Below the pieces are notes generated by a model. It searched no databases. It was not told the DNA's origin and saw nothing but the letters and a program-made list of their open reading frames with translations. A program made the position numbers and the translations under genes. From Companilactobacillus musae (lineage in GTDB: Bacteria; Bacillota; Bacilli; Lactobacillales; Lactobacillaceae): a DNA stretch of 64,000 nt. The stretch lies in the NCBI RefSeq assembly GCF_003967595.1, contig NZ_BIFW01000001.1:496001-560000 (forward strand), given 5' to 3'. Of the stretch, positions 40,755 to 48,652 are shown piece by piece (position 1 is the stretch's first letter; every line of letters starts with the position of its first letter).

Positions 40755-40976
40755 CTATTTATTATTCTTTTGTGAATTCTTCATAGTATTCATTAATTGA
40801 TTAAGCTTCTTTTGTGATGGTTTTTGTCCCATTTGAGCCATCATTTGTCTAATCATATCGGCACTGATTGGTGGATTGTCTTGGAAATATTTCTTCATAT
40901 ACCATCTAGCAGCGAAGAAACCACCGACTAAACCAACCAACAAGGCTATAATACCAACGACTATTGTTGTTCCCAT
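40755..40976 (-). CDS. yneF: YneF family protein (UPF0154)
   Basis: A 73-residue conserved Firmicutes protein of unknown function. It has one N-terminal membrane helix (about residues 4-24, VVGIIALLVGLVGGFFAARW) followed by a basic, amphipathic cytoplasmic tail with NPPISADMIRQMMAQMGQKPS. The family pattern is clear. A promoter-like TTTCAA-17-TAATAT lies upstream and a strong terminator downstream, so it is a single-gene unit. Confidence 0.92.
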   Translation of the reverse strand: MGTTIVVGIIALLVGLVGGFFAARWYMKKYFQDNPPISADMIRQMMAQMGQKPSQKKLNQLMNTMKNSQKNNK

Positions 40977-41005
40977 TTATGTTCACCCTTTCCATACATC
41001 TATTA

Positions 41006-41034
41006 ATATTACAAAAAAAAGTTCCTAATTGAAA
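41006..41034 (-). promoter_or_regulatory. Candidate yneF promoter
   Basis: TTTCAA (41029-41034) and TAATAT (41006-41011) are 17 bp apart on the minus strand, 30 bp before yneF. Confidence 0.5.
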
Positions 41035-41036
41035 GA

Positions 41037-41279
41037 CTAATCGTCACGTAATCCCTTTTTACGTTGAATTTCTCGAACTTTTTCAGGAGTAACTTCATTT
41101 CCCTTTTTATCAAAAACACGCATCATTTCAATTTGTGATCTGAATCCTTCGCGAAAATTCTTGAGGTATTCTTTACGAAGTTGGGCCTGTTGGTCCTCTT
41201 CCTCTTTAGTAATCGTGCCAGCTTTAGCCTTATGAGCTAACTCATTAATTTTTTTTAACAAATCTTTTTGTTCTTCCAT
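41037..41279 (-). CDS. DUF896 domain protein (UPF0291/YnzC-like)
   Basis: An 80-residue charged helical protein of the DUF896 family, found in many Firmicutes next to lexA or yneF. In B. subtilis a homologue (YneB/YnzC neighbourhood) is part of the SOS-linked region, but no function is established. The family core is INELAHKAKAGTITKEEEDQ followed by LRKEYLKNFREGFRSQ. It is divergent from lexA with 93 bp between the starts, which contain a LexA box. Confidence 0.9.
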   Translation of the reverse strand: MEEQKDLLKKINELAHKAKAGTITKEEEDQQAQLRKEYLKNFREGFRSQIEMMRVFDKKGNEVTPEKVREIQRKKGLRDD

Positions 41280-41301
41280 AAACTATGCCTCTTTTTTATA
41301 T

Positions 41302-41315
41302 CGAACACTTGTTTG
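41302..41315 (+). promoter_or_regulatory. LexA (SOS) operator
   Basis: CGAACACTTGTTTG matches the Gram-positive LexA/DinR box CGAAC-N4-GTTYG. It overlaps the lexA -35 by 3 bp and lies 23 bp upstream of the divergent DUF896 gene. Confidence 0.85.
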
Positions 41316-41341
41316 AACTTGCATTCATATTTTGATACAAT
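41313..41341 (+). promoter_or_regulatory. lexA promoter
   Basis: TTGAAC (41313-41318) and an extended -10 (TGA TACAAT, hexamer 41336-41341) are 17 bp apart. The LexA box overlaps the -35, so autorepression is predicted. Confidence 0.8.
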
Positions 41342-41372
41342 CTATTTAAGATATTAACAATGAGGTGTTCTA

Positions 41373-41996
41373 ATGTCAAAAGCTGAAGGCTCTAAACAGT
41401 CACAAATTTTACAATGTATTTATGATTATTTAGACGAACATGGATATCCGCCTACCGTAAGAGAGATTTGCGAAGCTGTAGATTTATCTTCGACATCAAC
41501 GGTCCATGGTCATCTATCTCGTCTTGAAAAGAAAGGTTTCATCCAACGTGACCCTACCAAACCACGTGCTATTGAACTAACTGGTGCAGGGCTAAATTCT
41601 ATCGGAATCAAATCAAAACAAATTCCTATTCTAGGCGCTGTAGCTGCAGGTCAACCTATCACAGCTGAAAGAAACCCTGATGGATACTTTCCAATTCCTC
41701 CTGACTTAAATCGTGAATCTGGTGAATTATTCATGCTAGAAATTCATGGTGAGAGTATGATCAATGCTGGTATCTATGATGGCGATCATGTTATTGTTCA
41801 CGAACAAAATTTTGCTAATAATGGTGAAATCATTATTGCCATGACTGAAGACATTGAAGCTACCTGCAAGAGATTCTATCAAGAAAACGGACATTACCGC
41901 CTACAACCTGAAAACGATACAATGGACCCTATTATCTTAGATAACGTTGAGATTTTAGGTAAAGTCGTCGGATTATATCGTTCACAAATCTTTTAA
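41373..41996 (+). CDS. lexA: SOS response repressor LexA
   Basis: LexA represses DNA damage genes and cleaves itself when RecA is activated. The 207-residue product has an N-terminal winged helix (about 1-65, [17 protein letters not shown]). The Ala92-Gly93 cleavage site is in LGAVAAGQP, and the peptidase S24 domain has catalytic Ser128 (HGESM) and Lys166 (ATCKRFY). All are intact. It is transcribed on the plus strand from an operator-overlapped promoter. Confidence 0.98.
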   Translation: MSKAEGSKQSQILQCIYDYLDEHGYPPTVREICEAVDLSSTSTVHGHLSRLEKKGFIQRDPTKPRAIELTGAGLNSIGIKSKQIPILGAVAAGQPITAERNPDGYFPIPPDLNRESGELFMLEIHGESMINAGIYDGDHVIVHEQNFANNGEIIIAMTEDIEATCKRFYQENGHYRLQPENDTMDPIILDNVEILGKVVGLYRSQIF

Positions 41997-42035
41997 AACT
42001 ATAATTATTATTAACAATCAAGTTAAGTTACAAAT

Positions 42036-42113
42036 AAAAAAGAACAATATCTATCGAAAAGCATTCGAAGTATGTAAATACTCGAAATACTTATATAGAT
42101 ATTGTTCTTTTTT
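42036..42113. terminator. Bidirectional terminator between lexA and serA
   Basis: AAAAAAGAACAATATCTAT (42036-42054) and its perfect reverse complement (42095-42113) flank a 40-nt loop. A and T runs on both sides let it end both convergent units. Confidence 0.88.
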
Positions 42114-42138
42114 ATTTCTTCATATCTTTTATTCAAAA

Positions 42139-43308
42139 TTAATGATGCTTAATTACTCGTACTCGATATATTTCTTTAACTTTATCAAGCTCAGCAATCA
42201 AGTCCGCTTGATCTAAACCATTTAATCCATCTACATCAATGATTGTATAAGCAACTTTTTCTTTAGCAGCGTTAGCCATATTTTCAATATTGATTTCATG
42301 ATCTGCTAGTTTTGTACTGATCTGTCCAACCATATTAGGAACATTCTGATGAATCACCGTAATACGATAGGCTGTTTCAAAAGGAACTTGCATATTAGGT
42401 AAATTGACACAATGAGTTGTATCACCACTTTCCAAATAATCCATTACGGTGTTAGCTCCTTGAATCGCTCCATTAGATTCAGCTTCTAAAGTTGACCCAC
42501 CAATATGAGGTGTAATTGTAATTTGTGGATTATCGGCAATTACTGGTTCTCCAAAATCAGTACAGTAGTGGTTGATTTTTTTATTTCTTATTGCCTTTAC
42601 AACTGCTTGATTATTTGTAATCCCTACACGAGAGTAATTAAATAAAACCACGCCATCTTTCATTTCATTTATTTCTTTAGTTGTTATCAAGTCAATTGTC
42701 TCATTATTTTTTGGGACATGAATTGTCACGAAATCAGCATTCTTAACTACTTTTTTCAACGATTCAACTCTTTTAACTTTATTGTTGATTCTCCAAGCAG
42801 CGTTAGCTGATAAATAAGGATCATAACCAACAACTTTCATTCCTAATGCCAAGGCGGCATTGGCAACTAAGGAACCAACATTGCCTAAACCAATCACAGC
42901 CAATCTTTTGCCTGCTAACTCAGTACCATTGAACTTGGTTTTATCTTTTTCAGTTCTTTGAGAAACGTCGGCCTCAGTATGGCCATTTGAATATTCGTTA
43001 GCTGCAAACAAATTTCTTGCTGTAGCAATCATCAAAGAAATGACTAGCTCCTTTACAGCATTGGCGTTACTACCAGGTGTATTAAAAACGGCAATTCCTT
43101 TGTCAGTTGCTCTTTGAAGCGGAACATTATTGACTCCCGCTCCGGCTCTAACTATAGTTTTTAAATTCTTAGGAAATTCAGCTTTTAACAAATTAACCGA
43201 TCTAATTAAATAAGCATCTGGCTGTTTTGTTTGATTGATTTCAAAATTATCCGTAAAAGTATCTAAACCACTTTGAGCAATGGCATTAAAAGTTTTAATT
43301 TCATACAT
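42139..43308 (-). CDS. serA: D-3-phosphoglycerate dehydrogenase
   Basis: SerA oxidises 3-phosphoglycerate to 3-phosphohydroxypyruvate, the first step of serine synthesis. The 389-residue product has the NAD-binding AVIGLGNVGSLVANAAL. The catalytic Arg, Glu and His are visible in FNYSRVG, FGEPVI and TPHIGGSTLEAE. A C-terminal ACT domain (about 315-389) is typical for serine sensing. The ATG at 43308 overlaps the serC stop (TAATG), so translation is coupled. The bidirectional terminator follows. Confidence 0.94.
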   Translation of the reverse strand: MYEIKTFNAIAQSGLDTFTDNFEINQTKQPDAYLIRSVNLLKAEFPKNLKTIVRAGAGVNNVPLQRATDKGIAVFNTPGSNANAVKELVISLMIATARNLFAANEYSNGHTEADVSQRTEKDKTKFNGTELAGKRLAVIGLGNVGSLVANAALALGMKVVGYDPYLSANAAWRINNKVKRVESLKKVVKNADFVTIHVPKNNETIDLITTKEINEMKDGVVLFNYSRVGITNNQAVVKAIRNKKINHYCTDFGEPVIADNPQITITPHIGGSTLEAESNGAIQGANTVMDYLESGDTTHCVNLPNMQVPFETAYRITVIHQNVPNMVGQISTKLADHEINIENMANAAKEKVAYTIIDVDGLNGLDQADLIAELDKVKEIYRVRVIKHH

Positions 43309-44393
43309 TAGCATAGCCCCCCATAATTCTTTTCAAATTTATCTAAGAAATCAACTAATTTCTCAACACCTTCATAAGGCATTGCATTGTACAAACTGGC
43401 TCTCATACCACCAACTGAACGATGACCTTTAATATTTAAAAGTCCTTCAGTGGCAGCTTGTGCAATCAATTGTTGATCTAATTTAGGATTTCCTGTAATA
43501 AACGGCACATTTGTTAAAGAACGAGCTTTCTTTTCTACCGGTGCGGTAAATAATTCGGAATCATCCAAAAAGTCATACAATAGGCCTGATTTTTGACGAT
43601 TACGGCGTTCCATTTCTGATACTCCGCCCTGCTGTTTAAGCCATTTCAAAACTAACCCTGCAACGTAAATTGCAAAAACTGGTGGCGTATTAAACATTGA
43701 ATTCTTTTTTGCAAACAAGTCATAATCCATCATACTTGGAAGATTCTGTACTTTTCCAATTAAATCATCCCGAACAATAACCAACGTTAATCCTGCAACT
43801 CCTAAATTCTTCTGGGCTCCTGCCATTACTAAGCCAAACTTACTAATATCGTATTGTTGACCGAGAAAATTTGATGACATATCACCAACTAATTCAGTTG
43901 GACCAGTTTCAGGCAACTTAGTATAAGCAGTTCCTTCAATTGTATTATTGGTCGTAATATGTAAATAATCATAAGTATTTGGAACTAAATCTTTCAATTC
44001 CGGTAACTTAGTATAATGTTGCTCTTTAGTCGAATCCAAAACATCAACTTTAATTCCTATTCTTTCAGCCTCTTCACGAGCTCGATCTGCCCAATGACCA
44101 CTATCTAATAGAGCAATTTTTTGATATTTAGTAGCTAGATTCATTGGAGCTGCGGTAAATTGCAAGGTACAACCACCTTGAAAGAATAGTACTTGATAAT
44201 TATCAGGAATATTTAAAAGATCTCGTAAATCTTGTTTAGCCTGATCAATAATTTCATCAAAGAGTGCGGAACGATGGGAAATCTCCATTACACTCATGCC
44301 GGAATTATCATAAGATGGTAGATCTTCCTTAATTCTTTGAATAACTGTTTGAGGCAAAGTAGCTGGACCAGCTGCAAAATTATAAATTGTCAT
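43308..44393 (-). CDS. serC: Phosphoserine aminotransferase
   Basis: SerC transaminates 3-phosphohydroxypyruvate to phosphoserine with glutamate. The 361-residue PLP enzyme shows YNFAAGPATLPQTV at the N terminus, MEISHRS, and the PLP-lysine segment VMAGAQKNLGVAGLT. The start has AAGGAG. It is the first structural gene of serC-serA. A 21-codon leader peptide and a terminator hairpin lie in its 230-nt leader, so expression is probably attenuated by serine supply. Confidence 0.95.
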   Translation of the reverse strand: MTIYNFAAGPATLPQTVIQRIKEDLPSYDNSGMSVMEISHRSALFDEIIDQAKQDLRDLLNIPDNYQVLFFQGGCTLQFTAAPMNLATKYQKIALLDSGHWADRAREEAERIGIKVDVLDSTKEQHYTKLPELKDLVPNTYDYLHITTNNTIEGTAYTKLPETGPTELVGDMSSNFLGQQYDISKFGLVMAGAQKNLGVAGLTLVIVRDDLIGKVQNLPSMMDYDLFAKKNSMFNTPPVFAIYVAGLVLKWLKQQGGVSEMERRNRQKSGLLYDFLDDSELFTAPVEKKARSLTNVPFITGNPKLDQQLIAQAATEGLLNIKGHRSVGGMRASLYNAMPYEGVEKLVDFLDKFEKNYGGLC

Positions 44394-44422
44394 AAAAATT
44401 CACTCCTTCGATAAAATTAGAT

Positions 44423-44457
44423 AAAAAAAATCCTCACAGATGAATTCCTGTGAGGAT
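44423..44457 (-). terminator. serC attenuator terminator
   Basis: ATCCTCACAG and CTGTGAGGAT (arms 44448-44457 and 44430-44439) pair perfectly over 10 bp with an 8-nt loop, followed by eight T on the minus strand. It lies between the leader peptide and serC, 30 bp before the serC start. Confidence 0.92.
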
Positions 44458-44480
44458 GCCAATTTGTCTAAGATTAGAAA

Positions 44481-44558
44481 CCTCACAGTTATGAATGTTT
44501 GAATTCATACATGAGGTTTACTGCATTGGTTAATAAGCCTACATGTATTGACGTGTAG
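44481..44558 (-). promoter_or_regulatory. serC leader: alternative pairing segments
   Basis: Minus-strand segments in order of transcription: 1a CTACACGT (44551-44558), 1b ACATGTAG (44539-44546), A AACCTCATGTATGAAT (44503-44518), B CTGTGAGG (44481-44488), C CCTCACAG (44448-44455), D CTGTGAGG (44432-44439). Exclusive pairings seen are 1a:1b, 1b:A (ATACATG/CATGTAT, 7 bp), A:B (7 plus 6 bp), B:C (8 bp, antiterminator) and C:D (terminator). Confidence 0.8.
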
Positions 44559-44604
44559 ACTTGGAGGAGACTGTAAGGTTTAATTTATTTTTAATGTTTG
44601 TCAT
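44539..44604 (-). CDS. serC leader peptide (21 aa, Ser-rich)
   Basis: A 21-codon reading starts at the ATG at 44604 with GGAGG 9 bp upstream and ends at TAG. Codons 13-16 are TCC TCC AAG TCT (Ser-Ser-Lys-Ser). They sit directly before segment 1a of the leader structure, where a stalled ribosome would mask 1a and free 1b. The stop codon overlaps 1b. This placement matches amino acid attenuators such as those of trp and his operons. No homologue was searched for. The peptide probably has no function apart from regulation. Confidence 0.75.
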   Translation of the reverse strand: MTNIKNKLNLTVSSKSTRQYM

Positions 44605-44633
44605 ATTAAAATACCTCCAATTAACTTAAAACA

Positions 44634-44661
44634 ACTTTAACATTATTTTAATAATTGTCAA
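44634..44661 (-). promoter_or_regulatory. serC-serA operon promoter
   Basis: A perfect TTGACA (44656-44661) and an extended -10 (TGT TAAAGT, hexamer 44634-44639) are 16 bp apart on the minus strand. The predicted start is about 20 nt before the leader peptide. Confidence 0.75.
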
Positions 44662-44685
44662 CTAGCAATTATTAATATTTGTGAA

Positions 44686-44691
44686 TATAAT
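44686..44691 (+). promoter_or_regulatory. Candidate -10 of the histidine phosphatase gene
   Basis: A perfect TATAAT lies 29 bp before the plus-strand gene and back to back with the serC promoter. Its -35 is weak. Confidence 0.4.
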
Positions 44692-44719
44692 TAATTTAAC
44701 ACTTTTAAAAGGAGCAATT

Positions 44720-45337
44720 ATGACTGAATTTTATATGATCCGTCACGGTCAGACCAATGCTAACGTGATGAAGATGAAACAAGGTACTATCAACACTGAA
44801 ATGACCTACCTCAATGAAAACGGCCAAAAACAGGCACAAACCCTAGCCAATAACTTCGATATCAGTTTTGCCGACCGCATTATTTGTAGTCCTTTACACA
44901 GAACACAACAAACCGCTGAAATTCTTAATCATAAAGCTGATTTACCAATTAGTTATGATAAAAGATTATTAGAAATTTCTTATGGACAATGGGACGGGCA
45001 AAAAAATTCAGATCTTCGTGCTAAATATCCTAATGCCTATAATGAATATTGGAACGACGTTTTACCTAACTATACTCAATACGCTACCGATGGTGAAAAA
45101 TTTGATGATGTTGTTACACGAGTCCATAGTTTCCTACTTGATACCTTCAAACAATATCCTAATGAAAAAATAATTTGTATCACCCACGGTTTTACCGTTA
45201 AGGCAGCAGCTTTAGACGTTCTTCAGCCAAAGGATCCCATGAGTCTGCCTGAGCCACGCAATACTAGTGTTACTAAAATTATTGGCGTAAATCCAAACGA
45301 ATTTTATTTGGAATACTATAATCAAATTTTTAAATAA
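44720..45337 (+). CDS. Histidine phosphatase family protein (phosphoglycerate mutase-like)
   Basis: Member of the histidine phosphatase superfamily (205 aa). The RHG motif is at residues 8-10 (MIRHGQTNAN), the second Arg in SPLHRTQQTAE, the acid residue in LLEISYGQWDGQ and the second catalytic His in ICITHGFTVKAAA. All catalytic parts are present. Substrate cannot be read from sequence; phosphoglycerate mutases, broad phosphatases and metal-independent phosphoserine phosphatases share this fold. It is divergent from serC-serA, and no SerB-like gene is in the window, so phosphoserine is a plausible substrate. The ATG at 44720 has AAAGGAG upstream. Confidence 0.85.
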   Translation: MTEFYMIRHGQTNANVMKMKQGTINTEMTYLNENGQKQAQTLANNFDISFADRIICSPLHRTQQTAEILNHKADLPISYDKRLLEISYGQWDGQKNSDLRAKYPNAYNEYWNDVLPNYTQYATDGEKFDDVVTRVHSFLLDTFKQYPNEKIICITHGFTVKAAALDVLQPKDPMSLPEPRNTSVTKIIGVNPNEFYLEYYNQIFK

Positions 45338-45340
45338 AAT

Positions 45341-45417
45341 AATAGCCCTAATTCAAAACTCTAATACACCGCAAGCAAAACAGTCTATTAAAGTTTTAAA
45401 TCATTAGGGCTATTTTT
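45341..45417. terminator. Bidirectional terminator between the phosphatase and oxidoreductase genes
   Basis: AATAGCCCTAAT (45341-45352) and ATTAGGGCTATT (45403-45414) pair perfectly, with further AAAACT/AGTTTT pairing inside. A and T runs flank both sides. Confidence 0.85.
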
Positions 45418-46400
45418 TATTCTAATTTTAATTGAGCCGAAGCTAGAGCATGCTTTACAACCCACATGACATCTTCACTGTGTTGTAATTTAATTTTAAC
45501 TGTTGCTAGATCGTTCTCTTCAATAATTTTTTCAAACTCTACAAATTCTTGATACATTCGATGTGGATAAATATTATGATCTACTTTTTCAATCAACTGT
45601 TTATCCTTATCAAAAACATTAAACGATGGCATCTCATTTGTAGGGCCATTGACGACAATTGAACCTTTATTACCTTGAATGATTGTTTCAACAACTGGTG
45701 AAGTTGAATCTTTGGCACCAATAGCCACAGCTTTTGTCTTACCATAGTCCAAAGTCAAAATACCTGACGTATCAATTTCACGTTCAATATTAGGCAAATA
45801 CGAAACTTTTTGCGGACGTCCCAATAATCCTACAATGAAATGAATATTATATATATTTAAATCCATTAAAGCACCGCCGCCTTTTTTAGGATCAAAGGCA
45901 GGGAGAACTTTACCAGCTTTAAACGCATCATAACGTGATGAATATTGCGAATAATTACTTTCTATTACTTTCAAATCACCTAATTCTGACACTTTTTGTT
46001 TCAAATCTAAATAATTTTGAAGATACTGATTAGTGATTGCTTCTACCAGCACTAATTTTTTCTCCAAAGCAATTTTCTTTAGACTTTCGAATTCTTCATA
46101 TTTAACTGTAAAGGGCTTTTCTGAAATAACATTTTTGCCATGTTCTAAAGCTTTTTTAGCAAATGCATAATGCAAAAAATTAGGTACTGCCACATAAACT
46201 GTATCAAAATCACCTTGCTCTAAAGCCTGATCAAAATCAGTGTAAACTTCATTGATATGATACTCACTGCTTAATTGCTGTAAAACATCAACACTGCGCT
46301 CAGTTCCAATAATCGCACTCAATTCAGTCTTCTTTAAATCCTTAATAATCGTCAAAAAATCATGAACAATTTTTCCTGAACCAATAATTGCTAATTTCAT
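45417..46400 (-). CDS. Gfo/Idh/MocA family NAD(P)-dependent oxidoreductase
   Basis: Oxidoreductase of the Gfo/Idh/MocA family (327 aa), which usually acts on sugars or sugar derivatives. The N-terminal Rossmann domain has LAIIGSGKIVHDFL, and the conserved EKPFTVKYEEF marks the catalytic Lys region. The C-terminal domain begins at GGGALMDLNIYNIHF. Substrate is not predictable. The ATG at 46400 has AAGGAG 8 bp upstream. It is divergent from an RpiR-family regulator with 127 bp between, so that regulator may control it. Confidence 0.87.
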   Translation of the reverse strand: MKLAIIGSGKIVHDFLTIIKDLKKTELSAIIGTERSVDVLQQLSSEYHINEVYTDFDQALEQGDFDTVYVAVPNFLHYAFAKKALEHGKNVISEKPFTVKYEEFESLKKIALEKKLVLVEAITNQYLQNYLDLKQKVSELGDLKVIESNYSQYSSRYDAFKAGKVLPAFDPKKGGGALMDLNIYNIHFIVGLLGRPQKVSYLPNIEREIDTSGILTLDYGKTKAVAIGAKDSTSPVVETIIQGNKGSIVVNGPTNEMPSFNVFDKDKQLIEKVDHNIYPHRMYQEFVEFEKIIEENDLATVKIKLQHSEDVMWVVKHALASAQLKLE

Positions 46401-46527
46401 TTCCACCACTCCTTCTTTGCTTTGCAAGTACATTTAAACACGCTAGAATGGTTATAACAGCATTATTTAGGAATCAGTAAAAATGTTCCCAAAATAACAG
46501 ATATTTTTTAATAACAGGTGGAATATT

Positions 46528-47388
46528 ATGACAATAATCGCACAGCTACAACAAAAAAATAACTTCAATGGGACTGAAAAAAATCTAGCTGATTTTATTT
46601 TAAGCAACAAAGAAGCGGTCCTAGAGATGTCGATACAAGACCTAGCTACAAAGACTTTCAGTTCTACCTCAACTATTGTCCGCCTCTGTCGAAAAATTGG
46701 TCTCAAGGGTTATAAGGACTTCAAAATTCAATTCTCAGCACAATTACAAAAGTATTATAACGACATTTCCACTGTTGACCCTGATTTTCCGTTTACGGAT
46801 GATGATTCCAATAAAGAAATTGCCCAAAAATTACTCGGCGTCATGCAGGATGCACTAACGCAGACAAATGATCTCTTAACAAATGAGCTTTTGGAAAAGG
46901 CAGTCAGAATAATTTCTGAAAGTGACAAATTAGGTATCTTTGCCTACGGTGACACCTATGTTTCTGGATTAAGTTTTCAAAATAAATTAATGAAAATCAA
47001 TATTGATGCTACTCTACCAGTTTTGTTTGGTGAAAATAAATTCTTAGCTACCAACTTTAGCAAGCATGACTGTGCCATTTTAATTTCTTATAGCGGCAAA
47101 AGTAAAGATACTTACCAAATTGCCAAAATTCTCCGACTTAACGGTTGTAAAATTATAACTTTAACTTCAGATAAAAATTCGGCCATCGCCAAATTAAGCG
47201 ACTTGATCTTACCAGTTATCAATCTAGAAAGTGAGTCTATAAAAATATCTCCGTTTGCTTCGCAGGTTGCCATTGAATACGTTTTGAATACTTTATACTC
47301 TTGTCTCTTCGTTGCCAACTACGACAACAATCAACGTCATCGAATAGCTGCCGAAAAATTATTTTCTGATTCTCGTTTTTCAAAATAA
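46528..47388 (+). CDS. MurR/RpiR family transcriptional regulator
   Basis: Regulator of the RpiR family (286 aa). It has an N-terminal helix-turn-helix (about 1-80, including LATKTFSSTSTIVRLCRKIGLKGYKDFKI) and a C-terminal SIS domain (about 125-260) with ILISYSGKSKDTYQIAKIL that binds a phosphosugar. Such regulators usually sit beside sugar-phosphate genes; here the divergent neighbour is a Gfo/Idh/MocA oxidoreductase. No transporter or kinase is adjacent. Confidence 0.9.
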   Translation: MTIIAQLQQKNNFNGTEKNLADFILSNKEAVLEMSIQDLATKTFSSTSTIVRLCRKIGLKGYKDFKIQFSAQLQKYYNDISTVDPDFPFTDDDSNKEIAQKLLGVMQDALTQTNDLLTNELLEKAVRIISESDKLGIFAYGDTYVSGLSFQNKLMKINIDATLPVLFGENKFLATNFSKHDCAILISYSGKSKDTYQIAKILRLNGCKIITLTSDKNSAIAKLSDLILPVINLESESIKISPFASQVAIEYVLNTLYSCLFVANYDNNQRHRIAAEKLFSDSRFSK

Positions 47389-47427
47389 AAAACCGTAACT
47401 CTCATATTGAGAATTACGGTTTTTTTA
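47387..47427. terminator. Bidirectional terminator between rpiR-type gene and rplS
   Basis: AACCGTAACTCTCA (from 47391) and TTGAGAATTACGGTT pair with one mismatch and are flanked by A and T runs. It can end both convergent units. Confidence 0.82.
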
Positions 47428-47456
47428 GAAGTTAAGTTGCTTCATATGTGTATTAA

Positions 47457-47810
47457 TTAGATGTCGCGACGACGTTCCTTAATACGAGCAGCCTTACCTG
47501 TACGAGCACGTAGGTAGTAAAGCTTGCTACGACGTACACGACCATGTCTGATAACTTCAACTTGTTCAACACGAGGTGTGTTTAATGGGAATGTTCTTTC
47601 AACACCAACACCATTACTCATCTTACGTACAGTATATGTAGCACTGATACCTGCACCATGTTTTTTGATTACGACACCTTCGAATAATTGAATACGTTCA
47701 CGGCTACCTTCAACAACCTTAGCATGTACACGAACAGTGTCACCACTACGGAAGTCAGGAATGTCAGAACGTAATTGTTCTTTAGTAATATCTTGAATTA
47801 ATTTATTCAT
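47457..47810 (-). CDS. rplS: 50S ribosomal protein L19
   Basis: L19 sits at the interface of the ribosomal subunits. The 117-residue product shows the family core [20 protein letters not shown] and the C-terminal [12 protein letters not shown] followed by KAARIKERR. The ATG at 47810 has a GGGAG site. A dedicated promoter and a leader of about 78 nt precede it, although it also follows trmD in the rpsP-rimM-trmD-rplS order. Confidence 0.97.
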   Translation of the reverse strand: MNKLIQDITKEQLRSDIPDFRSGDTVRVHAKVVEGSRERIQLFEGVVIKKHGAGISATYTVRKMSNGVGVERTFPLNTPRVEQVEVIRHGRVRRSKLYYLRARTGKAARIKERRRDI

Positions 47811-47888
47811 AAATAATTTCTCCCTGCCGACACTCTTATACATCTCTGACATACAGCGGAATATCGTTAATATGTGCGTTCAAACACT
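47811..47888 (-). ncRNA. Candidate L19 (rplS) leader RNA
   Basis: The 78-nt leader between the predicted start and rplS contains the segment ATTCCGCTGTATGTCAGAG and ends in GTCGGCAGGGAG at the ribosome binding site. Position and general form fit the L19 leader RNA known from low-GC Gram-positives. I could not align it to a family model. Confidence 0.5.
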
Positions 47889-47894
47889 CTTAAT

Positions 47895-47923
47895 ATGATA
47901 CTTTATTTGAACACGATTGTAAA
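47895..47923 (-). promoter_or_regulatory. rplS promoter
   Basis: TTTACA (47918-47923) and TATCAT (47895-47900) are 17 bp apart on the minus strand, directly after the trmD stop codon. Confidence 0.65.
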
Positions 47924-48652
47924 CTAGTTATTTTGACGAATTTTACGCAAAAGCTTTTCTTCTTCTTCAGTCAAATCAGCACCCTCTAATAAATCCGGGC
48001 GTCGTTCTAAAGTTTTCTTTAAGGCTTGCGTTAAACGCCAAAGACGGATTTTTTCGTGATCCCCACTTGTTAATACTTCTGGTACTTTTTTACCACGGAA
48101 ATCAGCTGGACGTGAATATTGAGGATACTCTAACAAATTATTCGAGAAAGATTCCTCTTCAGCTGAAAATGAATTGCCTAAAACTCCTGGAACGAATCGC
48201 AATGTAGAATCAATCATACTCATCGTTGGCAATTCTCCACCAGTCAAAATATAGTCGCCAATTGAAACTTCATCAGTAACTAAGTCTTTTACTCGTTCAT
48301 CAAAGCCTTCATAATGACCACAAATAAAGACCAATTGGTCCTCTTTAGCAAAATCACGAGCCATAGCAGTATTGAAAGTTTTTCCAGCTGGGTCTAAAAG
48401 AATAACTCTCTTCTTCCCAGGCTTTTTTTCTTCAACATAATCCATGGCATCATAAATCGGTTGAGCTTGTAAAAGCATCCCTGCACCACCACCATATGGT
48501 GCATCATCTACGTGATTTTGTTTATTGGTTGTAAATTTTCTAAAATCAACGACATCAATATTAGCAAGTCCTTTTTCTTGAGCCTTACCAATCAATGATT
48601 CGTCTAAAGCCTGAAACATTCTTGGAAAAATACTTAAAATTGTAATATCCAT
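47924..48652 (-). CDS. trmD: tRNA (guanine(37)-N1)-methyltransferase
   Basis: TrmD methylates G37 of tRNAs that read CNN codons and prevents frameshifting. The 242-residue SPOUT-family product shows [38 protein letters not shown] and the knot segment [13 protein letters not shown]. Its ATG overlaps the rimM stop (TAATG). Confidence 0.98.
   Translation of the reverse strand: MDITILSIFPRMFQALDESLIGKAQEKGLANIDVVDFRKFTTNKQNHVDDAPYGGGAGMLLQAQPIYDAMDYVEEKKPGKKRVILLDPAGKTFNTAMARDFAKEDQLVFICGHYEGFDERVKDLVTDEVSIGDYILTGGELPTMSMIDSTLRFVPGVLGNSFSAEEESFSNNLLEYPQYSRPADFRGKKVPEVLTSGDHEKIRLWRLTQALKKTLERRPDLLEGADLTEEEEKLLRKIRQNN

Noticed and set aside
44394-44640. T-box riboswitch upstream of serC
   Set aside because: A terminator and competing hairpin are present, but no T-box sequence (TGGNACCGCG type) or specifier loop arrangement is visible. 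A translated leader with Ser codons explains the region better.
46467-46706. Minus-strand frame of 79 codons over the start of the RpiR-type gene
   Set aside because: It overlaps a well supported gene in antisense and has no ribosome binding site or recognisable domain.
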